37,107 nt of DNA from Myxococcales bacterium. Its GTDB lineage: Bacteria > Myxococcota_A > Polyangia > JAHFDS01. A program made the position numbers and the translations under genes. The DNA is taken from assembly GCA_023248855.1 (NCBI GenBank), contig JAHFDS010000022.1, forward strand, positions 1 to 37,107, given 5' to 3'. Under the pieces are notes generated by a model. That model ran no database searches and was not told where the DNA came from. It saw nothing but the letters and a program-made list of their open reading frames with translations. Below, piece after piece: positions 1 to 7,464 of this stretch (within the stretch, counting starts at the first letter, position 1; each line of letters starts with the position of its first letter).

Positions 1-273
1 CGCGCGCTCCTCGAGGACCTCAAGGTCCAGGCCCAGGCGCTGTCCAAGAACCTGGATGGTCGCGAGGAGGACCTCATCACCCGCATCGAGGCGGGCGCCG
101 AGATCGTCGGCGACCTCCGCCCGACCGTCCGGATCGCCTCGCGCAAGTCGATCAGCTGGCAGAGCGCGCTGGCGGCCCTCGCGAAGCGCGTCGGCCTCGA
201 CGACAAGGAGGAGATCCGGTTGGTCAAGGACCAGGCCCCGGTCTCGTTCCAGAAGGAACTGCAGATCCCGTAA
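1..273 (+). CDS. C-terminal end of an unrecognised protein (5' end outside window)
   Basis: The first reading frame is open from base 1 to a TAA at 271-273 and gives the last 90 residues of a protein whose start lies to the left. The fragment is charged and looks mostly helical; it begins RALLEDLKVQ and ends KELQIP. Its codons are GC-ended like those of the next genes, so it is probably real coding. I recognise no family. It sits directly upstream of the primase gene on the same strand, so it is probably another gene of the same replication or phage-like cluster; a role in DNA handling is only a guess from position. A 9-bp hairpin lies between it and the primase. Confidence 0.6.
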   Translation, partial: RALLEDLKVQAQALSKNLDGREEDLITRIEAGAEIVGDLRPTVRIASRKSISWQSALAALAKRVGLDDKEEIRLVKDQAPVSFQKELQIP

Positions 274-285
274 CCCCTGGCGGCA

Positions 286-312
286 GCGTGGCCCTCCGAG
301 CGGGGGCCACGC
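286..312 (+). promoter_or_regulatory. Perfect 9-bp hairpin between the first gene and the primase
   Basis: GCGTGGCCC (286-294) and GGGCCACGC (304-312) form a perfect 9-bp stem around a 9-nt loop. It lies 12 nt after the stop of the upstream gene and just before the primase start. No T-run follows, so it is not a textbook Rho-independent terminator. It could be a weak terminator, an RNA processing site or a translational control hairpin. Confidence 0.45.
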
Positions 313-331
313 CGTGCCGAAGGGCGCAGCC

Positions 332-1360
332 ATGCGCGTCGCGGCCTTCGATCTCGCCGCCTACCTCGGCGAACGCGCGCCCGCCGCGCGGGCCTCCGAT
401 CCCACGGGCGAGTGGTGCCTGCCATGCCCGCGTTGTGGCGGGCGGGAGCACCTCTACGTCAACGTCGAGAAGCGCTGTGGCCACTGCTTTCGGTGCGACT
501 GGTCACCCGGGCTTATCGATTTCCTGGCCGAGCTCGAGGGACGCCCTCGCACGGAGATCGCGCGACGCATCGGGGCACGCGACGAGGCCGCGGCACCGTC
601 GAACCTGGCCAGCCTTCGCGACCGGGTCCGCGCCCTCGGCGCACGCGCCATCTTGCCGCTGCCGAGCGCCTCCCCGATACCCCTGCCGGAGGCGTACATC
701 CCGCTCGCGCCCCGCCACAGCGAGCCCACAGAACACGCGCTTGCCCCGTTCCGGGCGTACCTCGCCAAACGCCGCATCTCACCCACCGCGGTCGGTGAGC
801 ACCGTATCGGGTGTGCGCTCCTTGGCCGCTATGCCGGCCGGGTGGTCTTCCCCGTGCTCGCCGGCACGGCGGTCGTGGCCTACCAGGCGCGCGACATCAC
901 GGGCCGCTCCCGCCTCAAGTACTTCGGCCCCGAAGGCCAGCAGCTCGGCCGGGTCCTCTTCAACCTCGACCGCGCGCGCGAGCACGACCGCATCGTGGTC
1001 TGCGAGGGCATCATCAGCGCCCTCTGCGCTGGCACTGACGCCGTCGCCAGCTTCGGCAAGACGCTCAAACCCAGGCAGGTCGCGCTCCTCGCCGCAGCAG
1101 GGCGTCCTGTCGTGGTCCTCTTCGACGCAGCGAAGGCCGCCACTGGCGCCGGAGACGCGGACCGCGAGGCCGAGGAGGCCGCAAGCCGGCTGCACCGTGC
1201 CGGAGTGCAGGCCTTCGTTGCCCGCCTCGAGCACGGCGACCCGGCCGATAACGCCCCCGAGGTCGTGCGTCGGGCTATCGACCGTGCGGCACCCTTCGAT
1301 TCGCTCTTCGGGCTGCGCCGGCGCCTGCTCGCCAGGCCGGACGATTGGGCCGGCCGCTAG
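332..1360 (+). CDS. DnaG-like primase with zinc finger and TOPRIM domain
   Basis: This 342-aa protein has the layout of a compact phage- or plasmid-type DNA primase. A CHC2-like zinc-binding segment lies at residues 29-55 with cysteines at 29, 32, 35, 49, 52 and 55. A TOPRIM domain follows at about 215-320: the conserved glutamate is E225 (VVCEG) and the acidic positions are D265 (LFDA) and D275/D277. Primases of this type make the RNA primers for replication of a mobile element. I chose the ATG at 332, with AAGGG about 8 nt upstream; an in-frame GTG at 314 is the alternative. It is much shorter than chromosomal DnaG (about 600 aa) and I see no C-terminal helicase-binding domain, so it is more likely an element-encoded primase than the host enzyme. 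The first copy of the 26-nt repeated motif overlaps its 3' end. Confidence 0.8.
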   Translation: MRVAAFDLAAYLGERAPAARASDPTGEWCLPCPRCGGREHLYVNVEKRCGHCFRCDWSPGLIDFLAELEGRPRTEIARRIGARDEAAAPSNLASLRDRVRALGARAILPLPSASPIPLPEAYIPLAPRHSEPTEHALAPFRAYLAKRRISPTAVGEHRIGCALLGRYAGRVVFPVLAGTAVVAYQARDITGRSRLKYFGPEGQQLGRVLFNLDRAREHDRIVVCEGIISALCAGTDAVASFGKTLKPRQVALLAAAGRPVVVLFDAAKAATGAGDADREAEEAASRLHRAGVQAFVARLEHGDPADNAPEVVRRAIDRAAPFDSLFGLRRRLLARPDDWAGR

Positions 1361-1368
1361 CGGTCCGA
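1343..1368 (+). promoter_or_regulatory. 26-nt repeated upstream motif, copy A
   Basis: This copy begins GATTGGGCC and ends TCCGA. It overlaps the stop codon of the primase and ends 26 nt before the CobS-like start. It shares 16 of 26 columns, with no gap, with copies at 2788-2813, 7418-7443 and 8012-8037: columns 1-7 (GATTGGG), C9, C13, C15, G18, G20, T22 and CGA at 24-26. It could be a promoter or operator; no known sigma-factor consensus fits. Confidence 0.6.
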
Positions 1369-1394
1369 GACGGGGCAAGAGCTGGAGCGAACCC

Positions 1395-2378
1395 ATGACG
1401 ACCCCCGCAACCGTTTCGATTGTCCCGTCCCGTCCACCGCGCACGCCCCTTCCGGCCGCGCGCGAGCGCAAGCAGTTCTCGGTTCGCGACACGTTCGGCA
1501 TCGACGTGTCCGCGAGCTACACGATCGACGGCTATGCCGCACCCGACCGCGAGACGCCGGCCATCGATCCCGGCTACGTGTTTCCGCGCGAGGACACCCT
1601 CGCGTTCCTGCTCGGCCTGCAGATGGGCGACCGGATGCTCGTGCACGGGCACACCGGCACGGGCAAGACCTCCCTCGTCGAGCAGGTGGCGGCTCGGCTC
1701 GGCTACAACGTCGTCAAGATCAACTTCGACGGCGGCATTGGCCGCGACGACCTCATCGGCACGCACGTCGTGCGCGGCGGCGAGGTGGTGTTCCAGTACG
1801 GCGTCCTGCCGCGTGCGTACCGGGACTTCGAGGGCTGCTTCGTCCTGCTCGACGAGTGGGACAGCATCGGGGACGAGTGCGCGTTCGTCCTGCAGCGCCC
1901 GCTGCAGAAGGACGACGGCAAGCTGCTCCTGCTCGAGAATGGCGGCGAGGTGCTGCCGCTACCCATCGGGCACCACCTCATCGCGACCGCGAACACCTGC
2001 GGCCAGGGTGACGACACCGGCCTCTACTCGACCGGGACGCGCGTGCAGAACTACGCGCAGCTCAACCGCTTCGGCACCACGATCAAGCTCGGCTACCTCG
2101 CCCCCGCGGACGAGACCGCGATGCTGCTCAAGCGCTTCGCGGCGACCGGCTTCCAGAAGGTCGAGGCCGACCTGTTCGTCCGCATCATCGGCAAGGTGCG
2201 CGAGGGCTTCGCGGCGGGGACGCTGTCGTCGCCGCTGTCGAGCCGCGACCTCATCAACTGGGTCGAGAAGTTCCTCAAGATCGGCGATGCCGCCAAGGCC
2301 GCCAAGTACGCCTTCCTCAACCGCATGGCACCCGAGGATGCCCAGGCGGTCGAGGGACTCATCCAGAGGGGTTCGTAG
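1395..2378 (+). CDS. CobS-like MoxR-family AAA+ ATPase
   Basis: This is a 327-aa AAA+ ATPase of the MoxR/CobS group. The Walker A is GHTGTGKT at residues 85-92 and the Walker B is VLLDEW with D153/E154. The N-terminal lead-in (DTFGID ... GYVFPRED) and the full length match CobS-type proteins, which are about 330 aa. True CobS works with CobT and CobN to insert cobalt into the corrin ring. Here there is no CobN or cobalamin gene, and the pair sits in a mobile-element context, so I infer a MoxR-VWA chaperone or remodelling machine as in phage-borne cobS/cobT homologues. Its partner is the VWA protein at 2822-4873; the WGR protein lies between them. The ATG at 1395 follows the 26-nt motif by 26 nt and has GGAGCG about 7 nt upstream. 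Confidence 0.85.
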   Translation: MTTPATVSIVPSRPPRTPLPAARERKQFSVRDTFGIDVSASYTIDGYAAPDRETPAIDPGYVFPREDTLAFLLGLQMGDRMLVHGHTGTGKTSLVEQVAARLGYNVVKINFDGGIGRDDLIGTHVVRGGEVVFQYGVLPRAYRDFEGCFVLLDEWDSIGDECAFVLQRPLQKDDGKLLLLENGGEVLPLPIGHHLIATANTCGQGDDTGLYSTGTRVQNYAQLNRFGTTIKLGYLAPADETAMLLKRFAATGFQKVEADLFVRIIGKVREGFAAGTLSSPLSSRDLINWVEKFLKIGDAAKAAKYAFLNRMAPEDAQAVEGLIQRGS

Positions 2379-2380
2379 CC

Positions 2381-2785
2381 ATGTCCGCCAAGAAGAGCAC
2401 CTCACCGACGGCGGGAGCGTTGCGCCGCGTGCGCATGGAGAACCACAGCGCCGCCTCCGACAAGCTCTACGAGGTCAGCGTGGAGGCAGACCCTGCCGTT
2501 CCCGGTAGCTTCCGGTGCCGCGCGGTGTGGGGCCGCATCTCCGCCAGCCACCGGAGCGAGCAGGTCAAGCACCAGGGCTCGGCGGCAGCGTGCGAACGCT
2601 CTCTCGAGGGCCTGGTCCGCGAGAAGCGCGGGCGCGGCTACCAGGTGGTCGAGGACCAGCGGGGCGAGCCTGCGGCGTCGGTGGCTTCCCCTCCGAGCAG
2701 CCCGGTCGTAGAGCTGGCTCCCGAGCAGGAAGGACTCGCCGGGCTCCTGGCCCGACGCAGGCGCGAAGCCTCCTGGTCGTTCTGA
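2381..2785 (+). CDS. WGR-domain protein
   Basis: This 134-aa protein starts 2 nt after the CobS-like stop. Residues about 17-90 form a WGR domain, with the name-giving W50-G51-R52 followed by a basic, helix-rich stretch. WGR domains occur in PARPs and in bacterial MolR-like proteins, where they bind nucleic acid. The C-terminal 45 residues are Pro/Ser/Ala-rich and probably disordered. Placement between a MoxR ATPase and its VWA partner suggests that it is the DNA- or nucleic-acid-binding adaptor of that machine. The domain call rests on the motif and surrounding pattern, and the role is inference. Confidence 0.7.
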   Translation: MSAKKSTSPTAGALRRVRMENHSAASDKLYEVSVEADPAVPGSFRCRAVWGRISASHRSEQVKHQGSAAACERSLEGLVREKRGRGYQVVEDQRGEPAASVASPPSSPVVELAPEQEGLAGLLARRRREASWSF

Positions 2786-2787
2786 TC

Positions 2788-2813
2788 GATTGGGCCAGGC
2801 ACAAGGGATCCGA
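2788..2813 (+). promoter_or_regulatory. 26-nt repeated upstream motif, copy B
   Basis: This copy begins GATTGGGCC and ends TCCGA, in the short gap between the WGR gene and the CobT-like start, 8 nt before the ATG at 2822. It is the most diverged copy in its centre (columns 16-21) but keeps all sixteen invariant columns and the exact spacing. Confidence 0.6.
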
Positions 2814-2821
2814 CGGTGGGC

Positions 2822-4873
2822 ATGGAAGCCAAGACCACCCTCCGCGACGCCCTCCTGACCGGGATCGACAGCAGCGATAAGCCCTCGGCCGCCTGGGCCG
2901 CGGTGTTCGAGAAGATCGCAAAGCTCCTGTCCGACCGCTGGGGCATCCAGGTCATCATGCGCGGCACCGACGCCTACACCGACGGCCGCCGCATCGTCCT
3001 GCCGGTGGTGCCGGACAACGCGCCGGCCGAGCTTGTCGCCGCCGTGCACGGGACCCTCGACCATGAGGCCGGGCACGTCATCTTCAGCGAGTTCTTCGCG
3101 ATCCCGGACCCTCTCGAGAAGCTCCTGACGAATGCGCTCGAGGACGCCCGGGAGGAGGCACGCCTCATCGCGCTCTGGCCCGGCTGTGCAGCCAACCTGC
3201 GCGCGTGCACGGAGTTCTTCTGCCAGCGGCTCGATGGCATCGGCTGGCCGGTGACCCCGTTCACGAAGTTCGCGATCGCGCTCTACCTGTCGCAGCGCTA
3301 CGGCGACGACCACTGGTTCCTCGAGAAGTGGGTCGACACCTGCGTCGAGATCCAGCCCCACCTGTGCGCCGCGAAGGAGATCCTCGAGCAAGAGCCCGCC
3401 GTCTCCTGCGCGACCACGACAGAGGTGCTCGCGCTCGCCCGCAAGATCCTAGCCGCCGTGCGGGCGCTGGCCGCACCGCCGCCACCCTCCGAGGCGCCCG
3501 AGCCCTCCGAGGAGTCGGAGCACGACACCTCCGACAGCGACGAGACCGATGCGCCGCCGGAGCGCCGGGAGCCTGACGGTGCCCACAGTGGTAGCAGGCC
3601 AACCGAGGACGACTCGAAGCCGGCAGACCGTGCAGCTGGACCCCATGCGGGCCCGGATTCGTCCGACGACGACACCGCTGCCGGCGACGCGGCCTCGGAG
3701 CCCAGCACCAGCGCCAAGGACGACGCAGACGGAACCGACGTAACGACTGGCGGTGGCGAGGAGGAGTCCGACGCACCGCGGGATACCGACGACTCGGCAG
3801 CCACGACCGCCGGCGCCCCGCTGACCCCGGACGCGAGCGCGGCGACCTCGTGTGAGGACATCACCGACGTCACCCCGGCCGAGCTGCGCAGGGACGAGGA
3901 GTGGTCGGTGCAGCGCTTCCTGTCGGAGAAGGCCCGCGAGGCGCTGGCAGCGGGCGATGGCGCGTACGTCGCCTTCACGACCGAGCACGACACGGTGGAC
4001 AAGGCCCCCGAGGGCGATCGCGCCGCCTACCGTCGCTCGATCCAGGCCGTGCGCGGCGAGGTGGCCACCATCCGCCGCACGCTGGCCCGCACTCTCCTCG
4101 CCAGCCGCAAGGCGCGCTGGGAGCGCGGCCAGAGCCGCGGCAAGGTCGACCCCTCGGCCCTGCACAAGATCGCGCTCGGTACCGACGGCCGCGTGTTCCG
4201 CAGGCGGGAGATCGCACCCGCGTTCAACACCCGCGTCGCGCTGCTCGTGGATCACTCGGGCTCGATGATGGGCTCACGCATTCAGCTCGCCGCGCGTGCC
4301 GCCTCGGTGTTCTCGGAGGTGCTAGCGCAGCTGCGCATCCCGTTCGAGGTTCTCGGGTTCACGTCCGGCGCGCACGACGACGGCCAGCATCGGTACCTCG
4401 CGGCCCGCGCCGAGGACCGGGCCCTCTTCGCGCGCTGGGGCGCCCTGCGCACGATCGTCTACAAGGACTTCGACGAGGACTTCCAGCGCGTCAGCGGTCG
4501 CTTCGACAGCATGGCGCGCTTCGGCAAGGGCGAAGCCAACTACGACGGAGAGTCCCTGCTCCTGGCCGCGCGTCGCCTGGCTGCGTCGGCCCGTCCCGGC
4601 GAGCGCCGCATCTTGTTCGTGTTCTCCGATGGCTGCCCCGCGGGGACGGTCACGACCGGGCAGCTCTGGCAGCGCCAGATCCGCCACCTGCACGAGGCGG
4701 TCGCCCAGGTGCGCGGAGCCGGCATCGAGCTGTTCGGCATCGGCATCGAGTCCGACAGCGTCCGCACCCACTACGCCGAGCACGTGGTCGTCAACTCTGC
4801 CGCGGATCTACCGCGCGAGACGATGCGAGCCCTCGACCGGCTGCTTCGCCGTGGCCTGCTGAGGCGGGCCTGA
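2822..4873 (+). CDS. CobT-like protein with HExxH segment and C-terminal VWA domain
   Basis: This 683-aa protein is the partner of the CobS-like ATPase. The N-terminal part holds HEAGH at 81-85, a zincin-type HExxH, followed by NALEDAREE at 104-112, which could supply the third metal ligand. Residues about 215-345 are a low-complexity acidic Asp/Glu/Ser/Thr linker. The C-terminal third is a von Willebrand A domain; its MIDAS is DHSGSM at 477-482, with a downstream FSDG. This layout matches CobT-type proteins. VWA proteins act as metal-dependent adaptors that bring substrates to MoxR ATPases. I infer a protein-remodelling or protease role for the mobile element rather than cobalamin synthesis. 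The ATG at 2822 is chosen; a GTG at 2816 would add two residues. Confidence 0.8.
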   Translation: MEAKTTLRDALLTGIDSSDKPSAAWAAVFEKIAKLLSDRWGIQVIMRGTDAYTDGRRIVLPVVPDNAPAELVAAVHGTLDHEAGHVIFSEFFAIPDPLEKLLTNALEDAREEARLIALWPGCAANLRACTEFFCQRLDGIGWPVTPFTKFAIALYLSQRYGDDHWFLEKWVDTCVEIQPHLCAAKEILEQEPAVSCATTTEVLALARKILAAVRALAAPPPPSEAPEPSEESEHDTSDSDETDAPPERREPDGAHSGSRPTEDDSKPADRAAGPHAGPDSSDDDTAAGDAASEPSTSAKDDADGTDVTTGGGEEESDAPRDTDDSAATTAGAPLTPDASAATSCEDITDVTPAELRRDEEWSVQRFLSEKAREALAAGDGAYVAFTTEHDTVDKAPEGDRAAYRRSIQAVRGEVATIRRTLARTLLASRKARWERGQSRGKVDPSALHKIALGTDGRVFRRREIAPAFNTRVALLVDHSGSMMGSRIQLAARAASVFSEVLAQLRIPFEVLGFTSGAHDDGQHRYLAARAEDRALFARWGALRTIVYKDFDEDFQRVSGRFDSMARFGKGEANYDGESLLLAARRLAASARPGERRILFVFSDGCPAGTVTTGQLWQRQIRHLHEAVAQVRGAGIELFGIGIESDSVRTHYAEHVVVNSAADLPRETMRALDRLLRRGLLRRA

Positions 4874-4938
4874 TCGGACGCTTCGCAGCGCGTCGATGGG
4901 TTGCGGGGCAAATGCGACGGCAAGTTGCGCCGGTCAGG

Positions 4939-4957
4939 CATGTGTCCGAACATGTGT
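4939..4957 (+). promoter_or_regulatory. Direct repeat CATGTGT upstream of the DUF5131 gene
   Basis: CATGTGT occurs at 4939-4945 and again at 4951-4957. The starts are 12 nt apart, about one helical turn, and the second copy ends 15 nt before the ATG at 4973. The 99-nt gap is otherwise featureless. The repeat could be a regulator binding site or chance; TTCAGTG at 4957-4963 also occurs in the palindrome upstream of the second TcmP. Confidence 0.3.
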
Positions 4958-4972
4958 TCAGTGAGCTAGGGG

Positions 4973-5704
4973 ATGGCAACCAAGATCGAGTGGACCGACG
5001 AGACGTGGAACCCGGTTACCGGCTGCGTGAAGGTGTCGCCGGGTTGCAAGCACTGCTACGCCGAGACGTTCGCCGAGAGGTTCCGCGGCACCATCATGCC
5101 GAGCGGAAAGTTGCACCCGTTCTTCCCTGGATTCGATCCGACGTTGCGCCCGGAGCGGCTCGACCACCCGTTCGGGTGGAAGACGCCGAGGCGCGTGTTC
5201 GTCAACAGCATGAGCGATCTGTTCGGCGAGTTTGTCCCTGACGAATTCCTCGCGCGGGTCTTCGACGTGATGCGGCGAACGCCGCAGCACACCTATCAGG
5301 TCCTGACGAAGAGGGCTGGCAGACTCAGGGAGTGGACCTCGACCCAAGGCTGGCTGCGAAGCGCGCATCACATCTGGCTGGGCGTATCCGTTGAGGACCA
5401 GAAGCATGGCGTGCCCCGCATCGCCGAGCTGCAGCATGCCATCGCAGCAGTGAAGTTTCTATCCGTGGAACCGCTGCTTGAGCGGCTCGGGCCCCTCGAC
5501 CTCAGGCAAATCGACTGGGTCATCGTCGGAGGCGAGAGCGGCGTCGGCGCGCGCGAAATGGATCCCACTTGGGTGCGCGAGCTTCGGGACCAGTGCGTCG
5601 AGGAGAACGTCGCGTTCTTCTTCAAGCAATGGGGCGGCATACGAAAGAAGATCACTGGCCGCAAGCTCGACGGCCGGACGTGGGATCAGTTCCCTGGGCC
5701 CTGA
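4973..5704 (+). CDS. DUF5131 (phage gp37/gp68-like) three-Cys protein, copy 1
   Basis: This 243-aa protein belongs to the phage gp37/gp68 (DUF5131) family. The signature is [13 protein letters not shown] near the N-terminus, then C18-x6-C25-x2-C28 and YAE. Later family blocks are [39 protein letters not shown] and FFFKQWGG. The three cysteines resemble a radical-SAM cluster with altered first spacing, so an Fe-S/SAM enzyme is plausible but the reaction is unknown. Such proteins are usually paired with a TcmP partner, and the next gene is one. The family is common in phages and islands. The ATG at 4973 has AGGGG immediately upstream. A second, diverged copy lies at 10226-10993 on the other strand. 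Confidence 0.85.
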   Translation: MATKIEWTDETWNPVTGCVKVSPGCKHCYAETFAERFRGTIMPSGKLHPFFPGFDPTLRPERLDHPFGWKTPRRVFVNSMSDLFGEFVPDEFLARVFDVMRRTPQHTYQVLTKRAGRLREWTSTQGWLRSAHHIWLGVSVEDQKHGVPRIAELQHAIAAVKFLSVEPLLERLGPLDLRQIDWVIVGGESGVGAREMDPTWVRELRDQCVEENVAFFFKQWGGIRKKITGRKLDGRTWDQFPGP

Positions 5705-5707
5705 GGT

Positions 5708-5714
5708 ACGGAGG
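5708..5714 (+). promoter_or_regulatory. Shine-Dalgarno site that fixes a TTG start
   Basis: ACGGAGG ends 8 nt before the TTG at 5723. No ATG or GTG in the right frame has a better site, so this site decides the rare TTG start of the TcmP gene. Confidence 0.6.
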
Positions 5715-5722
5715 CATTCCCA

Positions 5723-6598
5723 TTGGCACCTGCTGAGACCTGCAAGGAGGGGGGACCAACGCTCGCCAACGGGAACTGCACGAACCCTGGGCCCGATGGG
5801 CTCCCCGTGCAGTGTGTCGGCCCCTGGGCAAAGGACAAACACGACTACCTGGGCCGGTACATCGAAGCGACCCACGGCCCGCGCAGCAAGTACCTCGTTG
5901 CTGACGGCGGACGCCCCGCCGGAGGTGCCGCCTTCGTCGATCTCTTCGCAGGCCCTGGTCGAGCTCGCGTGCGCACTACGGGCGAGATCATCGACGGCAG
6001 CCCGCTGGTCGCCGCGCGTCACGCGGACGCTCCCTTCACGAAGCTGATTCTTGCGGATCTCGCCCCGGAGAACGTGGAGGCACTGGGTCAACGCCTTGAC
6101 CAGGATCAGACGAAGAGGGCCAAGCTCATCGTCGGCGACTGCAACGAGACCATCGACGAGATCGTCAAGCACGTCCCGCCGTACGGCCTGAACATCGCGC
6201 TAATCGATGCTTTCAAGCTGCGGCCCCTCTCGTATCAGACGATCGCGAAGCTGGCACGGGTGAAGCGAATGGATCTCGTCATCCACTTCCCGACGATGGA
6301 CATCAAGCGCAACTTCGCTGAGCACGAACCGTTCATCACGCGGTTCCTCGGCACCGATGGATGGAAGCAGCGCGTGAGGTCAGCGCAGCAGGCCGTCGGC
6401 CTCATCGACGTGTTGAAGGAACAGCTCGGCGCGTTTGGCTACAAACAGGACAAGGTCCGCTCCCTCGAGATCAAGAACACCACGGGCAACGTCCTCTACC
6501 ACCTCGTTTATGCGACCAAGGATCCACTCGGAAGCAAGATCTGGCAGAGCATCGCCAAGACGACGCCGTCTGGTCAGCGAAGCCTCTTCGGAGACTGA
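5723..6598 (+). CDS. tcmP: Three-Cys-motif partner protein TcmP, copy 1
   Basis: This 291-aa protein is the usual partner of a DUF5131 protein. It has cysteines at 7, 19 and 31, then a methyltransferase-like Rossmann pattern: FVDLFAGPGR at 71-80 (SAM-binding loop type), ILADLAPENVEAL, VGDCNE and ALIDAF. The fold resembles a class I SAM-dependent enzyme, so the pair may modify a nucleotide or nucleic acid; no substrate is known from the sequence. The gene starts 18 nt after the DUF5131 stop and uses TTG with a good Shine-Dalgarno site. It ends just before a hairpin between convergent genes. A distant relative is encoded at 10993-11925, but there the partner order is reversed. Confidence 0.75.
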   Translation: MAPAETCKEGGPTLANGNCTNPGPDGLPVQCVGPWAKDKHDYLGRYIEATHGPRSKYLVADGGRPAGGAAFVDLFAGPGRARVRTTGEIIDGSPLVAARHADAPFTKLILADLAPENVEALGQRLDQDQTKRAKLIVGDCNETIDEIVKHVPPYGLNIALIDAFKLRPLSYQTIAKLARVKRMDLVIHFPTMDIKRNFAEHEPFITRFLGTDGWKQRVRSAQQAVGLIDVLKEQLGAFGYKQDKVRSLEIKNTTGNVLYHLVYATKDPLGSKIWQSIAKTTPSGQRSLFGD

Positions 6599-6603
6599 CT
6601 GAC

Positions 6604-6626
6604 TGAGGCGTGGCGCCACCGCCTCA
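6604..6626. terminator. Hairpin between convergent genes, possible bidirectional terminator
   Basis: TGAGGCG (6604-6610) pairs perfectly with CGCCTCA (6620-6626) around a 9-nt loop that itself contains GGCGCC. It lies 5 nt past the TcmP stop and 33 nt before the stop of the opposing gene, where a shared terminator is expected. No T-run is present on either side. Confidence 0.5.
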
Positions 6627-6658
6627 TGCGAACAGGAATCCAGATGCCGCTGGATGCC

Positions 6659-7330
6659 CTATCGAGCGGCATGCTGCCGCATGAACGCGTAGCCAAAGCC
6701 CCCAGCGAACATGACGAACTCCTTGCACAGGTCGTTTGCCCACCCTTCCTTCTCGATGGCACGCGCCGGCGCATCACGATCGAGGGGGATGCCCCAGATG
6801 CCTTTCACGACGGCCACGTCCATCACGTCGTCAGCGACACCGAAGCGCCACTTGCGCGGGTCGGTCGCGAGGGCGAAGTAGTTCATCCTCCCGTGCTTGC
6901 GAACACCCGCTTCCGCGAGAGCGCTCGCAACGATGTCGGGATCATAGTGGAAGCCCGTCTTGTCTCGAATGTTCCCGACGGTGTCCCGAAGCATCTTGCG
7001 CTCCGCCGCTTGTGCGGCCACGAGCCGATGGAAGGCCGCCCGATCCCAACTCTTGCACTTCTCGAGCAGGGCGTGCAGCTCGGAGTCCAGTCGGATCTCA
7101 CCGATGATCTTTAGGCCTTCGCTCAAGTGTCCGCACTGAAGTCGAACAAGGTACTTGAGGGCGGCCTGCCGTTGACGCACGTCGGTCTCGTGGTCGACGT
7201 AGAGAGACATCGTCCGGTTCGCCATGAGGATGTCGTTTGCAGCCATCAACAGCCGGACAACGACTGCGCCGCGGCTCCCAGCACTGGCGACCGAGGCAAG
7301 GTCGATGGAAAGCATGAAGGTTCGAGTCAC
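6659..7330 (-). CDS. Unrecognised reverse-strand protein (223 aa)
   Basis: This reverse-strand frame gives a 223-aa protein with balanced, non-repetitive composition, unlike the Arg/Ala/Pro-rich shadow frames around it. The first half is helical (RLLMAANDILMANRTMSLYVDH ends at about 45), and the second half carries DKTGFHYDPDIVASAL and ATDPRKWRFG. I recognise no family, signal peptide or membrane segment. The annotated start is a GTG at 7330; an ATG at 7315 is the alternative, and neither has a strong Shine-Dalgarno site. It converges with the TcmP gene and diverges from the HARE-HTH-like gene at 7465, so its promoter must lie in 7331-7464. Confidence 0.65.
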   Translation of the reverse strand: MTRTFMLSIDLASVASAGSRGAVVVRLLMAANDILMANRTMSLYVDHETDVRQRQAALKYLVRLQCGHLSEGLKIIGEIRLDSELHALLEKCKSWDRAAFHRLVAAQAAERKMLRDTVGNIRDKTGFHYDPDIVASALAEAGVRKHGRMNYFALATDPRKWRFGVADDVMDVAVVKGIWGIPLDRDAPARAIEKEGWANDLCKEFVMFAGGFGYAFMRQHAAR

Positions 7331-7417
7331 GCCTCATGATGCTCTGGTGAGCTGACACATGCCGAGCCCCCCTGGAATAGCCGCACTCGGGCGTAGGATC
7401 GTCGTTCCTCTCAGCAC

Positions 7418-7443
7418 GATTGGGTCGGGCACTCGCGATGCGA
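7418..7443 (+). promoter_or_regulatory. 26-nt repeated upstream motif, copy D
   Basis: This copy begins GATTGGGTC and ends GATGCGA. It keeps all sixteen invariant columns of the motif and lies 21 nt before the ATG at 7465. Its presence across an in-frame ATG at 7438 argues that 7438 is not the true start of the downstream gene. Confidence 0.55.
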
Positions 7444-7464
7444 GATGCGTTGGAGGACATGAGA

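Noticed and set aside
1343-1368. Sigma-54 promoter reading of the 26-nt motif
   Set aside because: The GG and GC elements would be one base too far apart in copies A and C and the GC is missing in copy B, so it does not fit the -24/-12 rule.
1395-4873. Cobalamin (cobaltochelatase) operon
   Set aside because: Only CobS- and CobT-like genes are present; there is no CobN or other corrin gene, and a WGR gene and primase are mixed in.
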